Source: JAIBJN01 sp963830885 (GTDB lineage: Bacteria; Actinomycetota; Thermoleophilia; Gaiellales; Gaiellaceae). From it: a stretch of 64,000 bases of DNA. Of this stretch, positions 42,079-51,100 are shown piece by piece (positions within the stretch are counted from its first letter, which is position 1; each line of letters begins with the position of its first letter). The notes under the pieces were generated by a model. The model had not been told where the DNA came from and did no database searches. It saw only the letters and a program-made list of their open reading frames with translations. The stretch is taken from positions 1 through 64,000 of the forward strand of contig CAWHOA010000019.1 of the NCBI GenBank assembly GCA_963830885.1, written 5' to 3'. The position numbers were made by a program, and so were the translations under genes.

Positions 42079-42702
42079 CTAGGGATCGATCACGATCGTG
42101 CAGACGACGGTTCGCGGCGAGGGATCGATCCTGATGTCCTCGTGGGTCACCGACGTGTCCCACCCTGTCGCCGGGTTGGCGTCCGGGGTGTCCGGTGTGG
42201 TGCCAAGGCCGGCGCAGTCGATGGAGGTGACGCTGGTTTCGCCGGAGCCACCGTCACGGAAGTTCACCTGGATATCCGCTAGCGGCGGGTCCGTGAACGT
42301 CACCACAGCGGCACCTGTAGGCAGGTTGTCGGTGCAGTTCGTCCCGGCGACCGCCGTTACCGTCACGGGGCCGGGGTTCACGGGAAGACCGTAGCCGGGC
42401 GGTGCCGACGTCTCGGTGACGGAGTAGTTGCCGGGGATCAACCCCGAAACGCACACCTCACCGACGTCGGCGTCCTCGTCGGGGGCCGTAGCGGTTGTGT
42501 CGTCAGTGACGCTGGAGCCGTTGTAGGAGAAGACCGCGCCAGCTTCCGAGACCGGACCGCCCTTGGTGCTGTTCTTCAGGATGCGGATCGCTCCTCGCTG
42601 GAAGTTGCCGAAGTCGTTGCCCTCGAGGTCAGAACCACTCGCGCTGAAGGCGTAGCCGGTCGTGTTGCCCGGGCACGTCGCCAGCGTCTCCCCGCTCGGC
42701 AA
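42079..42702 (-). CDS. C-terminal part of secreted SdrD/SpaA-like protein
   Basis: A 207-residue frame that continues the protein starting at 43965. GAIRILKNSTKGGPVSEAGA and FSYNGSSVTDD form a SpaA/Cna-B-like prealbumin domain, with SGLIPGNYSVTETSAPPGYG being the typical second half. A Cys-containing end domain (CAGLGTTPDTPDANPATGWD) follows, without an LPXTG anchor or C-terminal membrane helix. It is in the same frame as the N-terminal part because three one-base insertions between 42720 and 42866 add up to one codon. Correcting them joins the two parts into about 627 residues. Confidence 0.75.
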   Translation of the reverse strand: MPSGETLATCPGNTTGYAFSASGSDLEGNDFGNFQRGAIRILKNSTKGGPVSEAGAVFSYNGSSVTDDTTATAPDEDADVGEVCVSGLIPGNYSVTETSAPPGYGLPVNPGPVTVTAVAGTNCTDNLPTGAAVVTFTDPPLADIQVNFRDGGSGETSVTSIDCAGLGTTPDTPDANPATGWDTSVTHEDIRIDPSPRTVVCTIVIDP

Positions 42703-42816
42703 GGTCTGGCCGGCGACCGGTGCTCGACTGGATCCAGCTGGTCTGCTGCACCTCGCAGACGATGTAGTTGCCGGATGAGCAGGTCCTCGAACGAGTAGCT
42801 ACCGTTCAGCTCCGCG

Positions 42817-43965
42817 TCATGACCGTGGCTTCCACAGCTTGGCCGCGCCTCGACAACGTCGATGTTTTCCGGTGTCGGTGTAGAGGTTGATCGTCCACCC
42901 CGCGAGACCAGGCTCCCCGGAGTCCCTCGTGCCGTTGGCGTTCAGGTCGTTGAACTTCGTCCCGCTCTTGGCGATGCAGACGTTGAAGGGCTGCAGGGAG
43001 TAGTCGTACAGCGTGGCCGAGGTCTCCATCGAAGAGCGGGTGTTGGTCAGCAGCTTGTTGATGCACGGGTCCAGCCCGAAGGCGGACACGTTGATCCCGC
43101 CCTCGTAGAACTGCTGTGCAGCGACGAAGTCGAGGCTACCGCTGTCCTTGTCCCAGGTCTTCCACGCTGGATTGACCTGGGCGCCCGCGTTGGTGATGGC
43201 GCACAGCCGGTCATCGATGCCGGGATCGCCGCACCTCCCGCTCGTCGCGAGCGGGACGAGGTTGTTTTCCGCGGCAGGGTTGGTGGGATCCCAGGTGAAG
43301 GCCGCAATGGTGGCCGTGTTCCCGCCGTTGGAGAACTCGGAGACGAGGAGGATGTCGCCGACCACGTGATTGCCCGTGAACGGATTGCCGGGGCCTGTGC
43401 CCCCGCCCGCGCAGTTCACGTTCTCGTCCTGCAGGAACCAGACGCCGATGTCGTTGACCCCGCTCGCGTCGTTCTTCTCGGCGCCGAAGTAGAGGATCAG
43501 ATCCCCGTCCGCGTTCACGTAGGCGACTGCGTACGTGTTGACGAGGTCACCCTTGTCCGTGACGTTGTTCGCGCGGACGCAGCGCCATTCCGCGCTGATG
43601 TCCAGGATGTCCTTGCTGTTGGTCGTGAACGTCGTGTTGTCGGCGGTGACCGGAACCTCGACGCCACGGCGGATTTCCGTCGTGAAGTCAGGGCCCGCCG
43701 TCGCCGCCGAGAAGCCGGCCGGCAGGCTGGCCTGTGGCGTGGAGAAGCCGTTTGCATTGATCCCCACGATGTCGTTGTCCCAGTCCACCTCTGGGCCGCC
43801 GACCGGATTGGCGTCGTCGACGTTGCCGTCGAGCTCGAATGCCTCGTCGTGCACGGCGGCGGCTGTCCCGATGAATAGAAGGCCGACCATCATGGTCAGC
43901 AGAATGGGCACGGCCAGGAACCGGCGGCGTCGCCGACTCCCTGGCGGCCCGACAATGCGTGTCAT
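42817..43965 (-). CDS. N-terminal part of secreted SdrD-like surface protein
   Basis: A 382-residue frame. A signal sequence (basic start, then VPILLTMMVGLLFIGTAAA) leads to a beta-rich domain of about 280 residues with conserved-looking segments such as DISAEWRCVRANNVTDKGDL and VNDIGVWFLQDENVNCAGGG, then an SdrD B-like repeat (SGTKFNDLNANGTRDSGEPG). The frame is lost after LYTDTGK near 42865; the alternative frames continue with DAELNGSYSFEDLL and SGNYIVCEVQQTSWIQSS into the next fragment. ATG 43965 has a perfect GGAGGAAAT ribosome site. The base domain is unknown to me. Confidence 0.8.
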   Translation of the reverse strand: MTRIVGPPGSRRRRRFLAVPILLTMMVGLLFIGTAAAVHDEAFELDGNVDDANPVGGPEVDWDNDIVGINANGFSTPQASLPAGFSAATAGPDFTTEIRRGVEVPVTADNTTFTTNSKDILDISAEWRCVRANNVTDKGDLVNTYAVAYVNADGDLILYFGAEKNDASGVNDIGVWFLQDENVNCAGGGTGPGNPFTGNHVVGDILLVSEFSNGGNTATIAAFTWDPTNPAAENNLVPLATSGRCGDPGIDDRLCAITNAGAQVNPAWKTWDKDSGSLDFVAAQQFYEGGINVSAFGLDPCINKLLTNTRSSMETSATLYDYSLQPFNVCIAKSGTKFNDLNANGTRDSGEPGLAGWTINLYTDTGKHRRCRGAAKLWKPRS

Positions 43966-44343
43966 CGACTAATTTCCTCCTTGATAAGCCCTGTTGAGCG
44001 GGAAAAAGGGAATCTGATGCGCGGTGTCGCCGCAGTTCGGCGGGCGCGCCAACCGTTGTGGTTCCCTCATAAAGCTCCTTTCCCGGCTCCGATCGCCTCG
44101 GAGAGCGTGCAGGGGAGTGCATTCTCACCCTGTCCACCGGAGCCGCAGCCGCTATAACGCCAGAGGCACGAGGCTACGGTTGTCCACAGCCCTGTGGAAG
44201 ACGGCGAACGCCCGATCTTCACATGGGCCGATGGCCGTACGAGGTCAGGTCGCCACTAGGGCCGTCGACGGAGACTCGCGGCCTGAGAACCTTGAATTCT
44301 TCAGGCATTTACTGTAGAACCCGATTGCGGCGGTGTAACGAAA
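43966..44343. other. Intergenic region between surface-protein and response-regulator genes
   Basis: The only gap over 300 bases. It holds the ribosome site of the surface protein, a 33-codon upstream ORF (43969-44070), and the promoter region of the regulator (TTGAAT at 44292-44297 and TAGAAC at 44315-44320, 17 bases apart). Composition is less GC-rich than the genes. I see no RNA gene. Confidence 0.6.
43969..44070 (-). CDS. 33-codon upstream ORF ahead of the surface protein
   Basis: ATG 44070 follows AAAGGAG at five bases, and the frame ends at TAG 43969-43971, three bases before the ATG of the surface protein. The peptide (MREPQRLARPPNCGDTAHQI and onward) has mixed third-position usage, unlike the neighbouring genes. 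A leader peptide or translational coupler is possible; it may also be chance. Confidence 0.35.
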   Translation of the reverse strand: MREPQRLARPPNCGDTAHQIPFFPLNRAYQGGN

Positions 44344-44967
44344 TTGGCAGCTTTCAGCGGCTCGGTACTCCTGGTCGATGACGACGAGCAGTACCTCGAA
44401 CTCGTAAGCACGACTCTGGAGCGTGCCGGCTACCGCATCTCCTTGGCACGCAGCGGGGAAGAGGCGCTCGCCCTGTCGCGTTTGGAGCGGCCCGCGGTCG
44501 TGGTGCTCGACGTCAAGCTTCCCGGCGTCAGCGGCTACGAGGTGTGCCGCCAGCTCAAGGATGCGTTCGGGGACGGGTTCCCTGTCGTCTTCGTGTCGGG
44601 GGTTAGGACGGAGGCGTTCGACAGGGCGGCGGGGCTCCTCATGGGCGCGGACGACTACCTCGTGAAGCCGTTCGAAGTGGACGAATTCATGGCCCGCATC
44701 CGCAAGTACCTCGCTCCCGGGCCGGGCACCACGCCGGTCGAGACGCCGATGTCGGCTCTGACGCCGCGCGAGCGGGAGGTGCTCGGCCTCCTCGCGGGCG
44801 GCCTCGACCAGGGCGAGATCGCCGACCGCCTGGTGATCAGTTCCAAGACGGTTTCGACCCACATCCAGCACATTCTCGAGAAGCTCGGCGTTCACAGCCG
44901 GGCGCAGGCGGTCTCGGTCGCGTACAACGAGGGCCTGCGCCCCGTCAACGGGTCGCCCGTCAGCTGA
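44344..44967 (+). CDS. Orphan NarL-type response regulator
   Basis: A 207-residue regulator. The receiver has LLVDDDEQYLELV, the phospho-acceptor Asp in VVVLDVKLPGVSGYE and Lys in DYLVKPFEV; the LuxR helix-turn-helix is LTPREREVLGLLAGGLDQGE and KTVSTHIQHILEKLG. No kinase gene is adjacent. The frame starts at TTG 44344; no better start exists upstream. It is divergent from the secreted surface protein and may control it. Confidence 0.9.
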   Translation: MAAFSGSVLLVDDDEQYLELVSTTLERAGYRISLARSGEEALALSRLERPAVVVLDVKLPGVSGYEVCRQLKDAFGDGFPVVFVSGVRTEAFDRAAGLLMGADDYLVKPFEVDEFMARIRKYLAPGPGTTPVETPMSALTPREREVLGLLAGGLDQGEIADRLVISSKTVSTHIQHILEKLGVHSRAQAVSVAYNEGLRPVNGSPVS

Positions 44968-44977
44968 TCCGGGTTGT

Positions 44978-45022
44978 CGCCCGACGTCGGGCGGGCTGAG
45001 ACGGTACGGAGCCGGGGGCTCC
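44978..45022. terminator. Palindrome and hairpin after the response regulator
   Basis: CGCCCGACGTCGGGCG (44978-44993) is a perfect 16-base palindrome 11 bases after the regulator stop. GGAGCC-GGG-GGCTCC (45008-45022) follows. Together they look like a terminator; the first could also be an operator for the next genes. Confidence 0.5.
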
Positions 45023-45066
45023 GGTCTCCCTTCTCGCTCCGTGGTACCACTCCCCAGAGAACGCGA

Positions 45067-45231
45067 GTGCGCTGGATCGCCACGTGGCCTTCGACCTGGC
45101 TCGTCGTAGCCCTTGGTCTCGCTGCGGCCGTGGCTGCGATGCGCGGCAAACGCCGACCGGTGCGTGTGGACGAGCCCAGCCCGGAGCTCCTGCAGATTCC
45201 GATCGCCGCCCGCGACCCGGTGTGCCGATGA
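45067..45231 (+). CDS. 54-residue single-helix membrane protein
   Basis: A small protein from GTG 45067: one membrane helix (TWLVVALGLAAAVAAM), a basic stop-transfer (RGKRRPVR) and a short tail ending PVCR. Its stop overlaps the ATG of the next gene (ATGA). The helix sequence resembles that of the next protein (TWLVVAGLSAIGLAAAVDAL), suggesting duplication. An in-frame TTG at 44974 would overlap the palindrome and is less likely. Function unknown. Confidence 0.55.
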   Translation: MRWIATWPSTWLVVALGLAAAVAAMRGKRRPVRVDEPSPELLQIPIAARDPVCR

Positions 45232-46084
45232 CGGGGCGGCGCGGGCTGACGTGGCTGGTCGTCGCCGGCCTGTCGGCGATCGGTCTCGCCGCAGCCGTGG
45301 ACGCGCTTCGGGAGGCGCCGAGAGCGGTGAGGACCGAAGCGGAGACGGCGACCGTTCCAGGCGTGGCGCGGACTCGGGACAGGTCGTCGCGCAGCTTCGG
45401 CAGGCCGGGGTGTCCGGGGTGCTCACGTATTCCGATCAGGATTGCCGGCTGCACGCGGTTTCCTTGCCGGAGCTCGAGCCGGTGGAGGCCCCGTCGTTCG
45501 AGATGTGCCGGCCGGCCATCTCGAACGGAGGATTCGGCGTCTTGGACGGCGACGTCGTCTGGTCGGGCCTCGGCTACAGGTTCGCCCAGGTGGTGCTCTC
45601 CAGCGAGGAGCTCTCGCGTGCGATCCTGGGCGGGGCACCGGGTGCCGATGGCGGGTTCCGCGCCGTGCAGGCAGTGCGGCTGGACGACGGGCGCATGCTC
45701 GTGCTCGCGGACTCCCGCGGGCTCGGGGAGCGCGTGGTCGCAGCCTTCGACGGGCCGCGCGCTCGGTTCGCGCACCTGAGCTGGCAGGCCGACAATGCGC
45801 GGGCGATTCGCCCCAGCCCGCAGGGGCGCTACTACGCGATCTTCCGGGGCGAGCCGCGAAGCGTTCGGGTGTTCACCCGCGACGGGCGCACCGTCGAGCC
45901 CACCGAAGGCACACCGCGAGCGTGGGCAGTGGCCTGGTCTCCGGACGAGCGGTGGACAGCTCTCGCCGCGAGCGACGGCGTCTGGGTGTTTCCGAGCGAG
46001 CGCCCTCGGGGCCCGGTGATCCGCATCCCTCTGAACGCCCACGACCTCGCCTGGGCCGAGACCGGGCTCGCAAGCTCTCCTTAA
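45228..46084 (+). CDS. Membrane-anchored beta-propeller-like protein, frameshifted
   Basis: From ATG 45228 the protein has one N-terminal membrane helix and a short linker, then loses frame near 45365-45385. The next frame continues DSGQVVAQLRQAGVSGVLTY, CRLHAVSLPELEPVEAPSF and late blades such as VAWSPDERWTALAASDGVWV, a TolB/YVTN-like propeller of about 285 residues after correction. One base appears to be missing. It is coupled to the 54-residue membrane protein. The topology parallels the sigma-linked propeller at 38399. Function unknown. Confidence 0.7.
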
Positions 46085-46089
46085 CTCAA

Positions 46090-46159
46090 GGGGCACCCCG
46101 CCCTCCACCCGCTTTCGAGCGTACCGTCGAAAAGCGCACGCGTGGCGCGCGGACCGTGC
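46090..46159 (+). repeat. 70-bp dispersed repeat, copy A
   Basis: Begins GGGGCACCCC and contains ACCCGCTTTCGAGC and CGAAAAGCGCAC. The reverse complement of 48021-48091 matches at about 60 of 70 positions by eye. Inside it, CGCTTTCGA and TCGAAAAGCG can pair around an eight-base loop. It lies between a propeller gene and an acyl-CoA dehydrogenase gene, 27 bases before the putative -10 box TAGAAT. Confidence 0.7.
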
Positions 46160-46186
46160 TGACTTCGTGACGGATTCGGGGCGAAC

Positions 46187-46192
46187 TAGAAT
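46187..46192 (+). promoter_or_regulatory. Putative -10 box, leaderless acyl-CoA dehydrogenase
   Basis: TAGAAT ends seven bases before GTG 46200, which favours 46200 over the in-frame GTG 46167 as the start. Confidence 0.55.
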
Positions 46193-46199
46193 CCGCGGC

Positions 46200-47375
46200 G
46201 TGGGGTACGAGCCGCTCTCCGACGAGCAGCGCGAGATCCGCGAGCTCGTCCGGACGCTGGTGCGCGAGCGCATCGCGCCGCGCGCCGCCGAGATCGACTC
46301 CTCGGGCGAGTTCCCCTGGGACAACGTCGAGCTGTTCCGCGAGCACGGGATCCTCGGCCTCCCCTTCGAGGAGCGCTTCGGCGGCACCGGCACTGGGGCG
46401 CTCATGGTGCTCGTCGCCATCGAGGAGATCTCCCGGGCGTGCGCGACGACCGGGCTGATCCTGGCCATGCAGGAGCTTGGCGCGCTCGCGATCAAGAACG
46501 ACGGGACCGAGGAGCAGAAGGAGCGTTATCTCCCGCGTCTGGCCAGCGGCGAGTGGCTCCCGGCGTACGCGCTCACCGAGCCGGGCTCGGGCTCCGACGC
46601 AGCCGCGATGCGCTCCGAGGCCAGGCGCGAGGGCGACGAGTACGTCCTCAACGGCTCGAAGCGGTTCATCACGAACGCGGGTGTGGCGGGCCTCTACGTC
46701 GTCTTCGCGAAGACCGACCCGGCGGCGGGCCACGGGGGGATCTCGGCGTTCATCGTCGAGGCGGACGCTCCCGGCTTCGAGGTCGGGCGGATCGAGCCGA
46801 AGATGGGGATCAAGGGCTCGACCACCGGGGAGGTCTTCTTCACGGACTGCCGGGTGGCTGCGGCGAACCGCATCGGCGAGGAGGGCGACGGGTTCAAGGT
46901 GGCCATGCGGGTCCTCGACCGCTCCCGCCCCGGCATCGCGGCGCAGGCGCTCGGGATCGCGCAGGGCGCGACCGACTACGCGCTCGAGTACGCGAAATCC
47001 CGCGAGACGATGGGGAAGCCGATCGCCGAGCACCAGCTCATCGCCGGCAAGCTCGCCGAGATGGAGACGAAGTGCGAGGCCGCGCGCGGGCTCCTGTACA
47101 AGGTCGGCCTGGCGATCGACGAGGGCGTCGAGCCGCTCACCAAGCTCTCGGCGATGACGAAGCTGTTCTGCGGCGACACGGCCATGGAGGTCACGACCGA
47201 GGCCGTCCAGATCCTCGGCGGCTACGGCTACATGAAGGAGTACCCGGTCGAGCGCATGATGCGCGACGCGAAGATCACGCAGATCTACGAGGGCACGCAG
47301 GAGATCCAGCGCCTCGTGATCGCGCGCGAGATGGTGCGCGAGGCGCGGGCCTCGCTCCTCGCCGGCGTCGGCTAG
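46200..47375 (+). CDS. Acyl-CoA dehydrogenase
   Basis: A 391-residue FAD enzyme of beta-oxidation-type reactions. YALTEPGSGSDAA is signature 1, RFITNAGVAGLYVVFAKTDP the FAD-binding beta domain, and QILGGYGYMKEYPVERMMRD with IYEGTQEIQR signature 2, containing the catalytic Glu. Chain-length preference is not predictable. It overlaps the stop of the convergent HhH-GPD gene by four bases; the pair is bracketed by inverted copies of a 70-bp repeat. Confidence 0.95.
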   Translation: MGYEPLSDEQREIRELVRTLVRERIAPRAAEIDSSGEFPWDNVELFREHGILGLPFEERFGGTGTGALMVLVAIEEISRACATTGLILAMQELGALAIKNDGTEEQKERYLPRLASGEWLPAYALTEPGSGSDAAAMRSEARREGDEYVLNGSKRFITNAGVAGLYVVFAKTDPAAGHGGISAFIVEADAPGFEVGRIEPKMGIKGSTTGEVFFTDCRVAAANRIGEEGDGFKVAMRVLDRSRPGIAAQALGIAQGATDYALEYAKSRETMGKPIAEHQLIAGKLAEMETKCEAARGLLYKVGLAIDEGVEPLTKLSAMTKLFCGDTAMEVTTEAVQILGGYGYMKEYPVERMMRDAKITQIYEGTQEIQRLVIAREMVREARASLLAGVG

Positions 47376-47950
47376 CCGGCGGTTCCGGCGGCGCGCATGG
47401 CCGCCTTGTGGGCGCGCTTCTTCGCCTGGTAGTCCTCGAGCGCTTCGTAGGAATCGACGTCGCCGAGGGTGGGGTGCGTCGGGGCGACGTCCTCCCAGCC
47501 CGGCGGCCGCACGCCGTAGCGCTTGCCGAGGATCGCGAGCAGCGACCGCGCCTTCATCGGGCCGATCCCGGGGAGTCCGAGCAGGCGGCGCTCGAGGTCC
47601 TCGCCGCTCTCGGCGTCGAGCCAGACGCGCTCGGCGTGTCCGCCGTAGTCCTCGACGACCGCGGCGCAGAGCTCCTGCACGCGCCCGGCCATGTTCCCCG
47701 GGAAGCGGTGGATGGCCGGCTTCTGCCGGAAGATCTCCGCCAGCTCGCCCGGGTCGGTCGCGGCGATGGCCGCGGCGTCGAACGTGCCGAGCCTGCGCCG
47801 GATCTCGAGCGGGCCGGAGAAGGCCTTCTGCACTGTCACCTGCTGGTCGAGGACGAACCCGACCAGCAGTGCCAGCGGCTCCTCGGCCAGGAAGCGGTCG
47901 GCCTCGTCGTCGCCCGTGAAGTAGAGGTGCGTGGGGCGGGTTGCGGCCAT
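47372..47950 (-). CDS. HhH-GPD-type base-excision repair protein
   Basis: A 192-residue protein of the actinobacterial HhH-GPD family (TIGR03252-like). FVLDQQVTVQKAFSGPLEIR corresponds to the first helices, and LLGLPGIGPMKARSLLAILG is the helix-hairpin-helix. The catalytic Asp of classical members is not clearly in place after the hairpin, so activity is uncertain. TAGAAT at 47957-47962 (minus strand) is six bases from ATG 47950, implying a leaderless message. Confidence 0.88.
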   Translation of the reverse strand: MAATRPTHLYFTGDDEADRFLAEEPLALLVGFVLDQQVTVQKAFSGPLEIRRRLGTFDAAAIAATDPGELAEIFRQKPAIHRFPGNMAGRVQELCAAVVEDYGGHAERVWLDAESGEDLERRLLGLPGIGPMKARSLLAILGKRYGVRPPGWEDVAPTHPTLGDVDSYEALEDYQAKKRAHKAAMRAAGTAG

Positions 47951-47956
47951 GCGCCG

Positions 47957-47962
47957 ATTCTA
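47957..47962 (-). promoter_or_regulatory. Putative -10 box, leaderless HhH-GPD gene
   Basis: TAGAAT on the minus strand, six bases before ATG 47950; the same hexamer drives the convergent acyl-CoA dehydrogenase. Confidence 0.55.
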
Positions 47963-48020
47963 GTCGCGGGCGCCACCCGCCGGCCGGCCGCCAGGTTCGG
48001 CACAGGTCGTGACGATCCCG

Positions 48021-48091
48021 GCACGATGCGCGCGCCACGGGTGCGCTTTTCGGCGTTAGGCTCGAAAGCGGGTGGTGGGATGGGGTGCCCC
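48021..48091 (-). repeat. 70-bp dispersed repeat, copy B (inverted)
   Basis: Read on the minus strand it begins GGGGCACCCC and contains ACCCGCTTTCGAGC and CGAAAAGCGCAC like copy A at 46090-46159, with about nine mismatches and one gap. It lies between the divergent HhH-GPD and Lhr genes, 58 bases from the TAGAAT box. Confidence 0.7.
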
Positions 48092-48144
48092 GTAGTAACT
48101 AGGGAGGCGGCGCACGCCGCAGCCGTAGCCCGACGCCGTAGGGG

Positions 48145-48150
48145 TACGCT
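48145..48150 (+). promoter_or_regulatory. Putative -10 box of lhr
   Basis: TACGCT six bases before ATG 48157; leaderless geometry. Confidence 0.45.
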
Positions 48151-48156
48151 GGACGG

Positions 48157-51100
48157 ATGAGCGCGCTGGCGCCCTTCAGCCAGGATGTGCGCGGCTGGTT
48201 CGAGCGGACCTTCGCCGGCCCGACGCCCGCGCAGGAACACGGCTGGCCGGCCATCGCCTCCGGCAGCCACGTCCTCATCCAGGCGCCCACCGGGTCGGGG
48301 AAGACGCTCGCGGCGTTCCTCTGGGCGCTCGACCGTGCCCGCCCCGGCGAGGGCACCCAGGTGCTCTACGTCAGCCCGCTGAAGGCCCTGAACTACGACG
48401 TCGAGCGGAACCTCCGCGGGCCGCTGGCCGGCATCGACTCCAGGCTGTCCGTCGCCGTCCGCACGGGGGACACACCGCCCAAGGAGCGGGCCGCGATGCT
48501 CAAGAGCCCGCCGGACATCCTCATCACCACGCCCGAGTCGCTCTTCCTGCTGCTGACCTCGCGCGCCCGCGAGACGCTGCGCTCGGTCAGCGTCGTCATC
48601 GTCGACGAGGTGCATGCCGTCGCCGGCACGAAGCGCGGCGCGCACCTCGCTCTCAGCCTGGAGCGCCTCGAGCGCCTCGTCGGCGAGCCGGTCCAGCGCA
48701 TCGGCCTCTCGGCGACGCAGCGTCCGCTGGAGGAGATCGGCCGCTTCGTCTCCGGCGGCCGGCCGATCGAGCTTGTCGACGCCGGCACGCGCAAGGAGCT
48801 CGACCTCCGCGTCGTCGTTCCGCTCGAGGACATGCGCGAGCCGGGCGAGGGCAACTCGATCTGGCCCTCCATCTACCCGGCGCTCCTCGAGCTCGTGCGG
48901 GAGCACCGCTCCACGATCGTCTTCGTCAACAACCGGCGCCTCGCCGAACGGCTCGCGCTGCAGGCTGAACGAGCTCGCCGAGGAGGACATTGCTCGCGCC
49001 CACCACGGCTCCCTCGCGCGGGAGCAGCGCGTCGAGGTGGAGGAGCTCCTCAAGAAGGGCGACATCCCCTGCCTCGTCGCGACGTCGTCCCTCGAGCTCG
49101 GCATCGACATGGGCGCTGTCGACCTGGTCGTGCAGGTCGAGTCGCCGAAGTCGGTCGCGCGCGGGCTCCAGCGGGTCGGCCGCGCCGGTCACCGCCTCGA
49201 CGAGGCGTCCAAGGGCCGCATCTTCCCGAAGTTCCGGGCGGATCTGCTCGAGTCGGCCGTCGTCGTCGGGCGCATGAAGGAGGGGCTGATCGAGGAGACG
49301 CGCATCCCGCGCAACCCGCTCGACGTGCTCGCCCAGCAAATCGTCGCCGTCTGTGCGGAGGAGGAGATCGCGGTCGACGACCTCCACGACCTCGTCCGCC
49401 GGGCATGGCCCTTCCGCGACCTCTCGCGCGAGCAGCTCGAGAACGTGCTCGACATGCTCGCCGGCCGCTACCCGTCCGAGGAGTTCGCCGAGCTGCGGCC
49501 CCGCATCACCTGGGACCGGGTTGCCGGTCTCCTGCGCGGGCGCGAAGGCGCGCGCCGGCTCGCCGTGACCAACGCCGGGACGATCCCGGACCGCGGGCTG
49601 TTCGGCGTGTATCTCGTCGAGGGCGGCGGGCGCGTCGGCGAGCTCGACGAGGAGATGGTCTACGAGGCGCGCGCCGGCCAGACGTTCCTCCTGGGTGCTT
49701 CGACGTGGCGGATCGAGGAGATCACGCGCGACCGCGTGCTCGTCTCGCCGGCTCCCGGCGTACCGGGCCTGGTGCCGTTCTGGAAGGGCGAGGGCGTCGG
49801 CCGCCCGTACGAGCTCGGCGAGGCGATCGGCCGCGCCGGGCGCGAGCTGGTCGGACTGGACGACGTGCGCGCACGCGAGCGCCTGACGAGTGAGAACGAG
49901 CTGGACGAGCGCGCCGCGGAGAACCTGCTCGTCTTCCTCCGCGAGCAGGAGCAGGCGACCGGCGTGCTCCCGTCGGACCGCACGATCGTCGTCGAGCGCT
50001 TCCGCGACGAGATCGGCGACTGGCGCCTCTGCATCCTCACGCCGTTCGGCGCCCGCGTCCATGCGCCCTGGGCCCTCGCTCTCGCCGCCCGCCTGCGCGA
50101 GGCGCTCGGGCTCGAGGTCAACTTCATCTGGTCGGACGACGGCGTGGCGCTCCATCTGCCCGACGCGGACGCGCCACCCTCCCAGGAGGAGCTGCTCGTG
50201 GGGCCGGACGAGCTGGAGGACCTCGTCGTCGCCGAGGTCGGCGGGACGGCCCTGTTCGGCGCACGCTTCCGCGAGAACGCAGCCCGCGCGCTCCTCATCC
50301 CCCGCCGGCGGCCGGGCCAGCGCACGCCGCTCTGGCAGCAGCGGCTCAAGGCACAGGGGCTCCTGCAGGTGGCCCGCCGGTACCCGGACTTCCCCGTCGT
50401 GCTGGAGACCTACCGCGAGGTGCTGCAGGACGTGTTCGACCTGCCCGCGCTCCGCGGCCTTCTCGAGGCGCTCGGGCAGCGCCGCGTCGACCTCGTCGAG
50501 GTCGAGACGCCGAGCGCGTCGCCGTTCGCCTCGTCACTCCTCTTCGACTACGTCGCCACGTACATGTACGAGGACGACACGCCGCTCGCCGAGCGGCGCG
50601 CCCAGGCGCTCGCCCTCGACCGCGACCTGCTGAAGGAGCTGCTCGGCCAGGAGGAGCTGCGCGAGCTGATCGATCCGGCCGCGCTCGAGCAGGTCGAGAG
50701 CGAGCTGCGCGGCTCGCCCGCGAGCCCGGACGCGCTCCACGATCTTCTGCTCCGCCGCGGCGACCTGGCACCCACCGGGGTCGACTCCGAGCTGGGCCGC
50801 GCGCTGGAGGACGAGCGCCGGGCCGTCCGGGTCAGGGTCGCCGGCGAGGAGCGCCTGATCGCCGTCGAGGACGCCGGCCGCTACCGCGATGCGCTCGGCG
50901 CCATGCCTCCCTCCGGGCTCCCTGATGCGTATCTCGACGCCGGAGACGACCCGCTCGGCTGGATCCTGAGGCGGTTCGCCCGCGGTCGCGGTCCGTTCAC
51001 GACCGAGGAGGCCGGCGCCTACTTCGGCCTGGAGCCGCAGAGGATGGAGGAGCTGCTCGCCGGCCTCGACCTCGTTCGCGGCGAGCTCCGCCCGGGCGGG

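Noticed and set aside
42862..43878. A 338-codon plus-strand frame opposite the surface-protein gene
   Set aside because: It has no start signal or domain, and the minus strand carries a signal peptide, ribosome site and SdrD repeat.
44180..44188. TTGTCCACA, a perfect Streptomyces-type DnaA box
   Set aside because: A single site with no dnaA, dnaN or cluster nearby; one 9-mer match in 64 kb is expected by chance about half the time.
46090..46170. A conserved peptide PPPAFExxxEKRTRGAR readable through both 70-bp repeats
   Set aside because: Differences between the copies fall in first and second codon positions and neither frame has a start of its own, so conservation is of the DNA or RNA, not of a protein.
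48049..48063. GTTAGGC core inside repeat copy B, resembling an integron attC core
   Set aside because: Copy A does not keep the core, the partner R'' site is absent and there is no integrase or cassette array.
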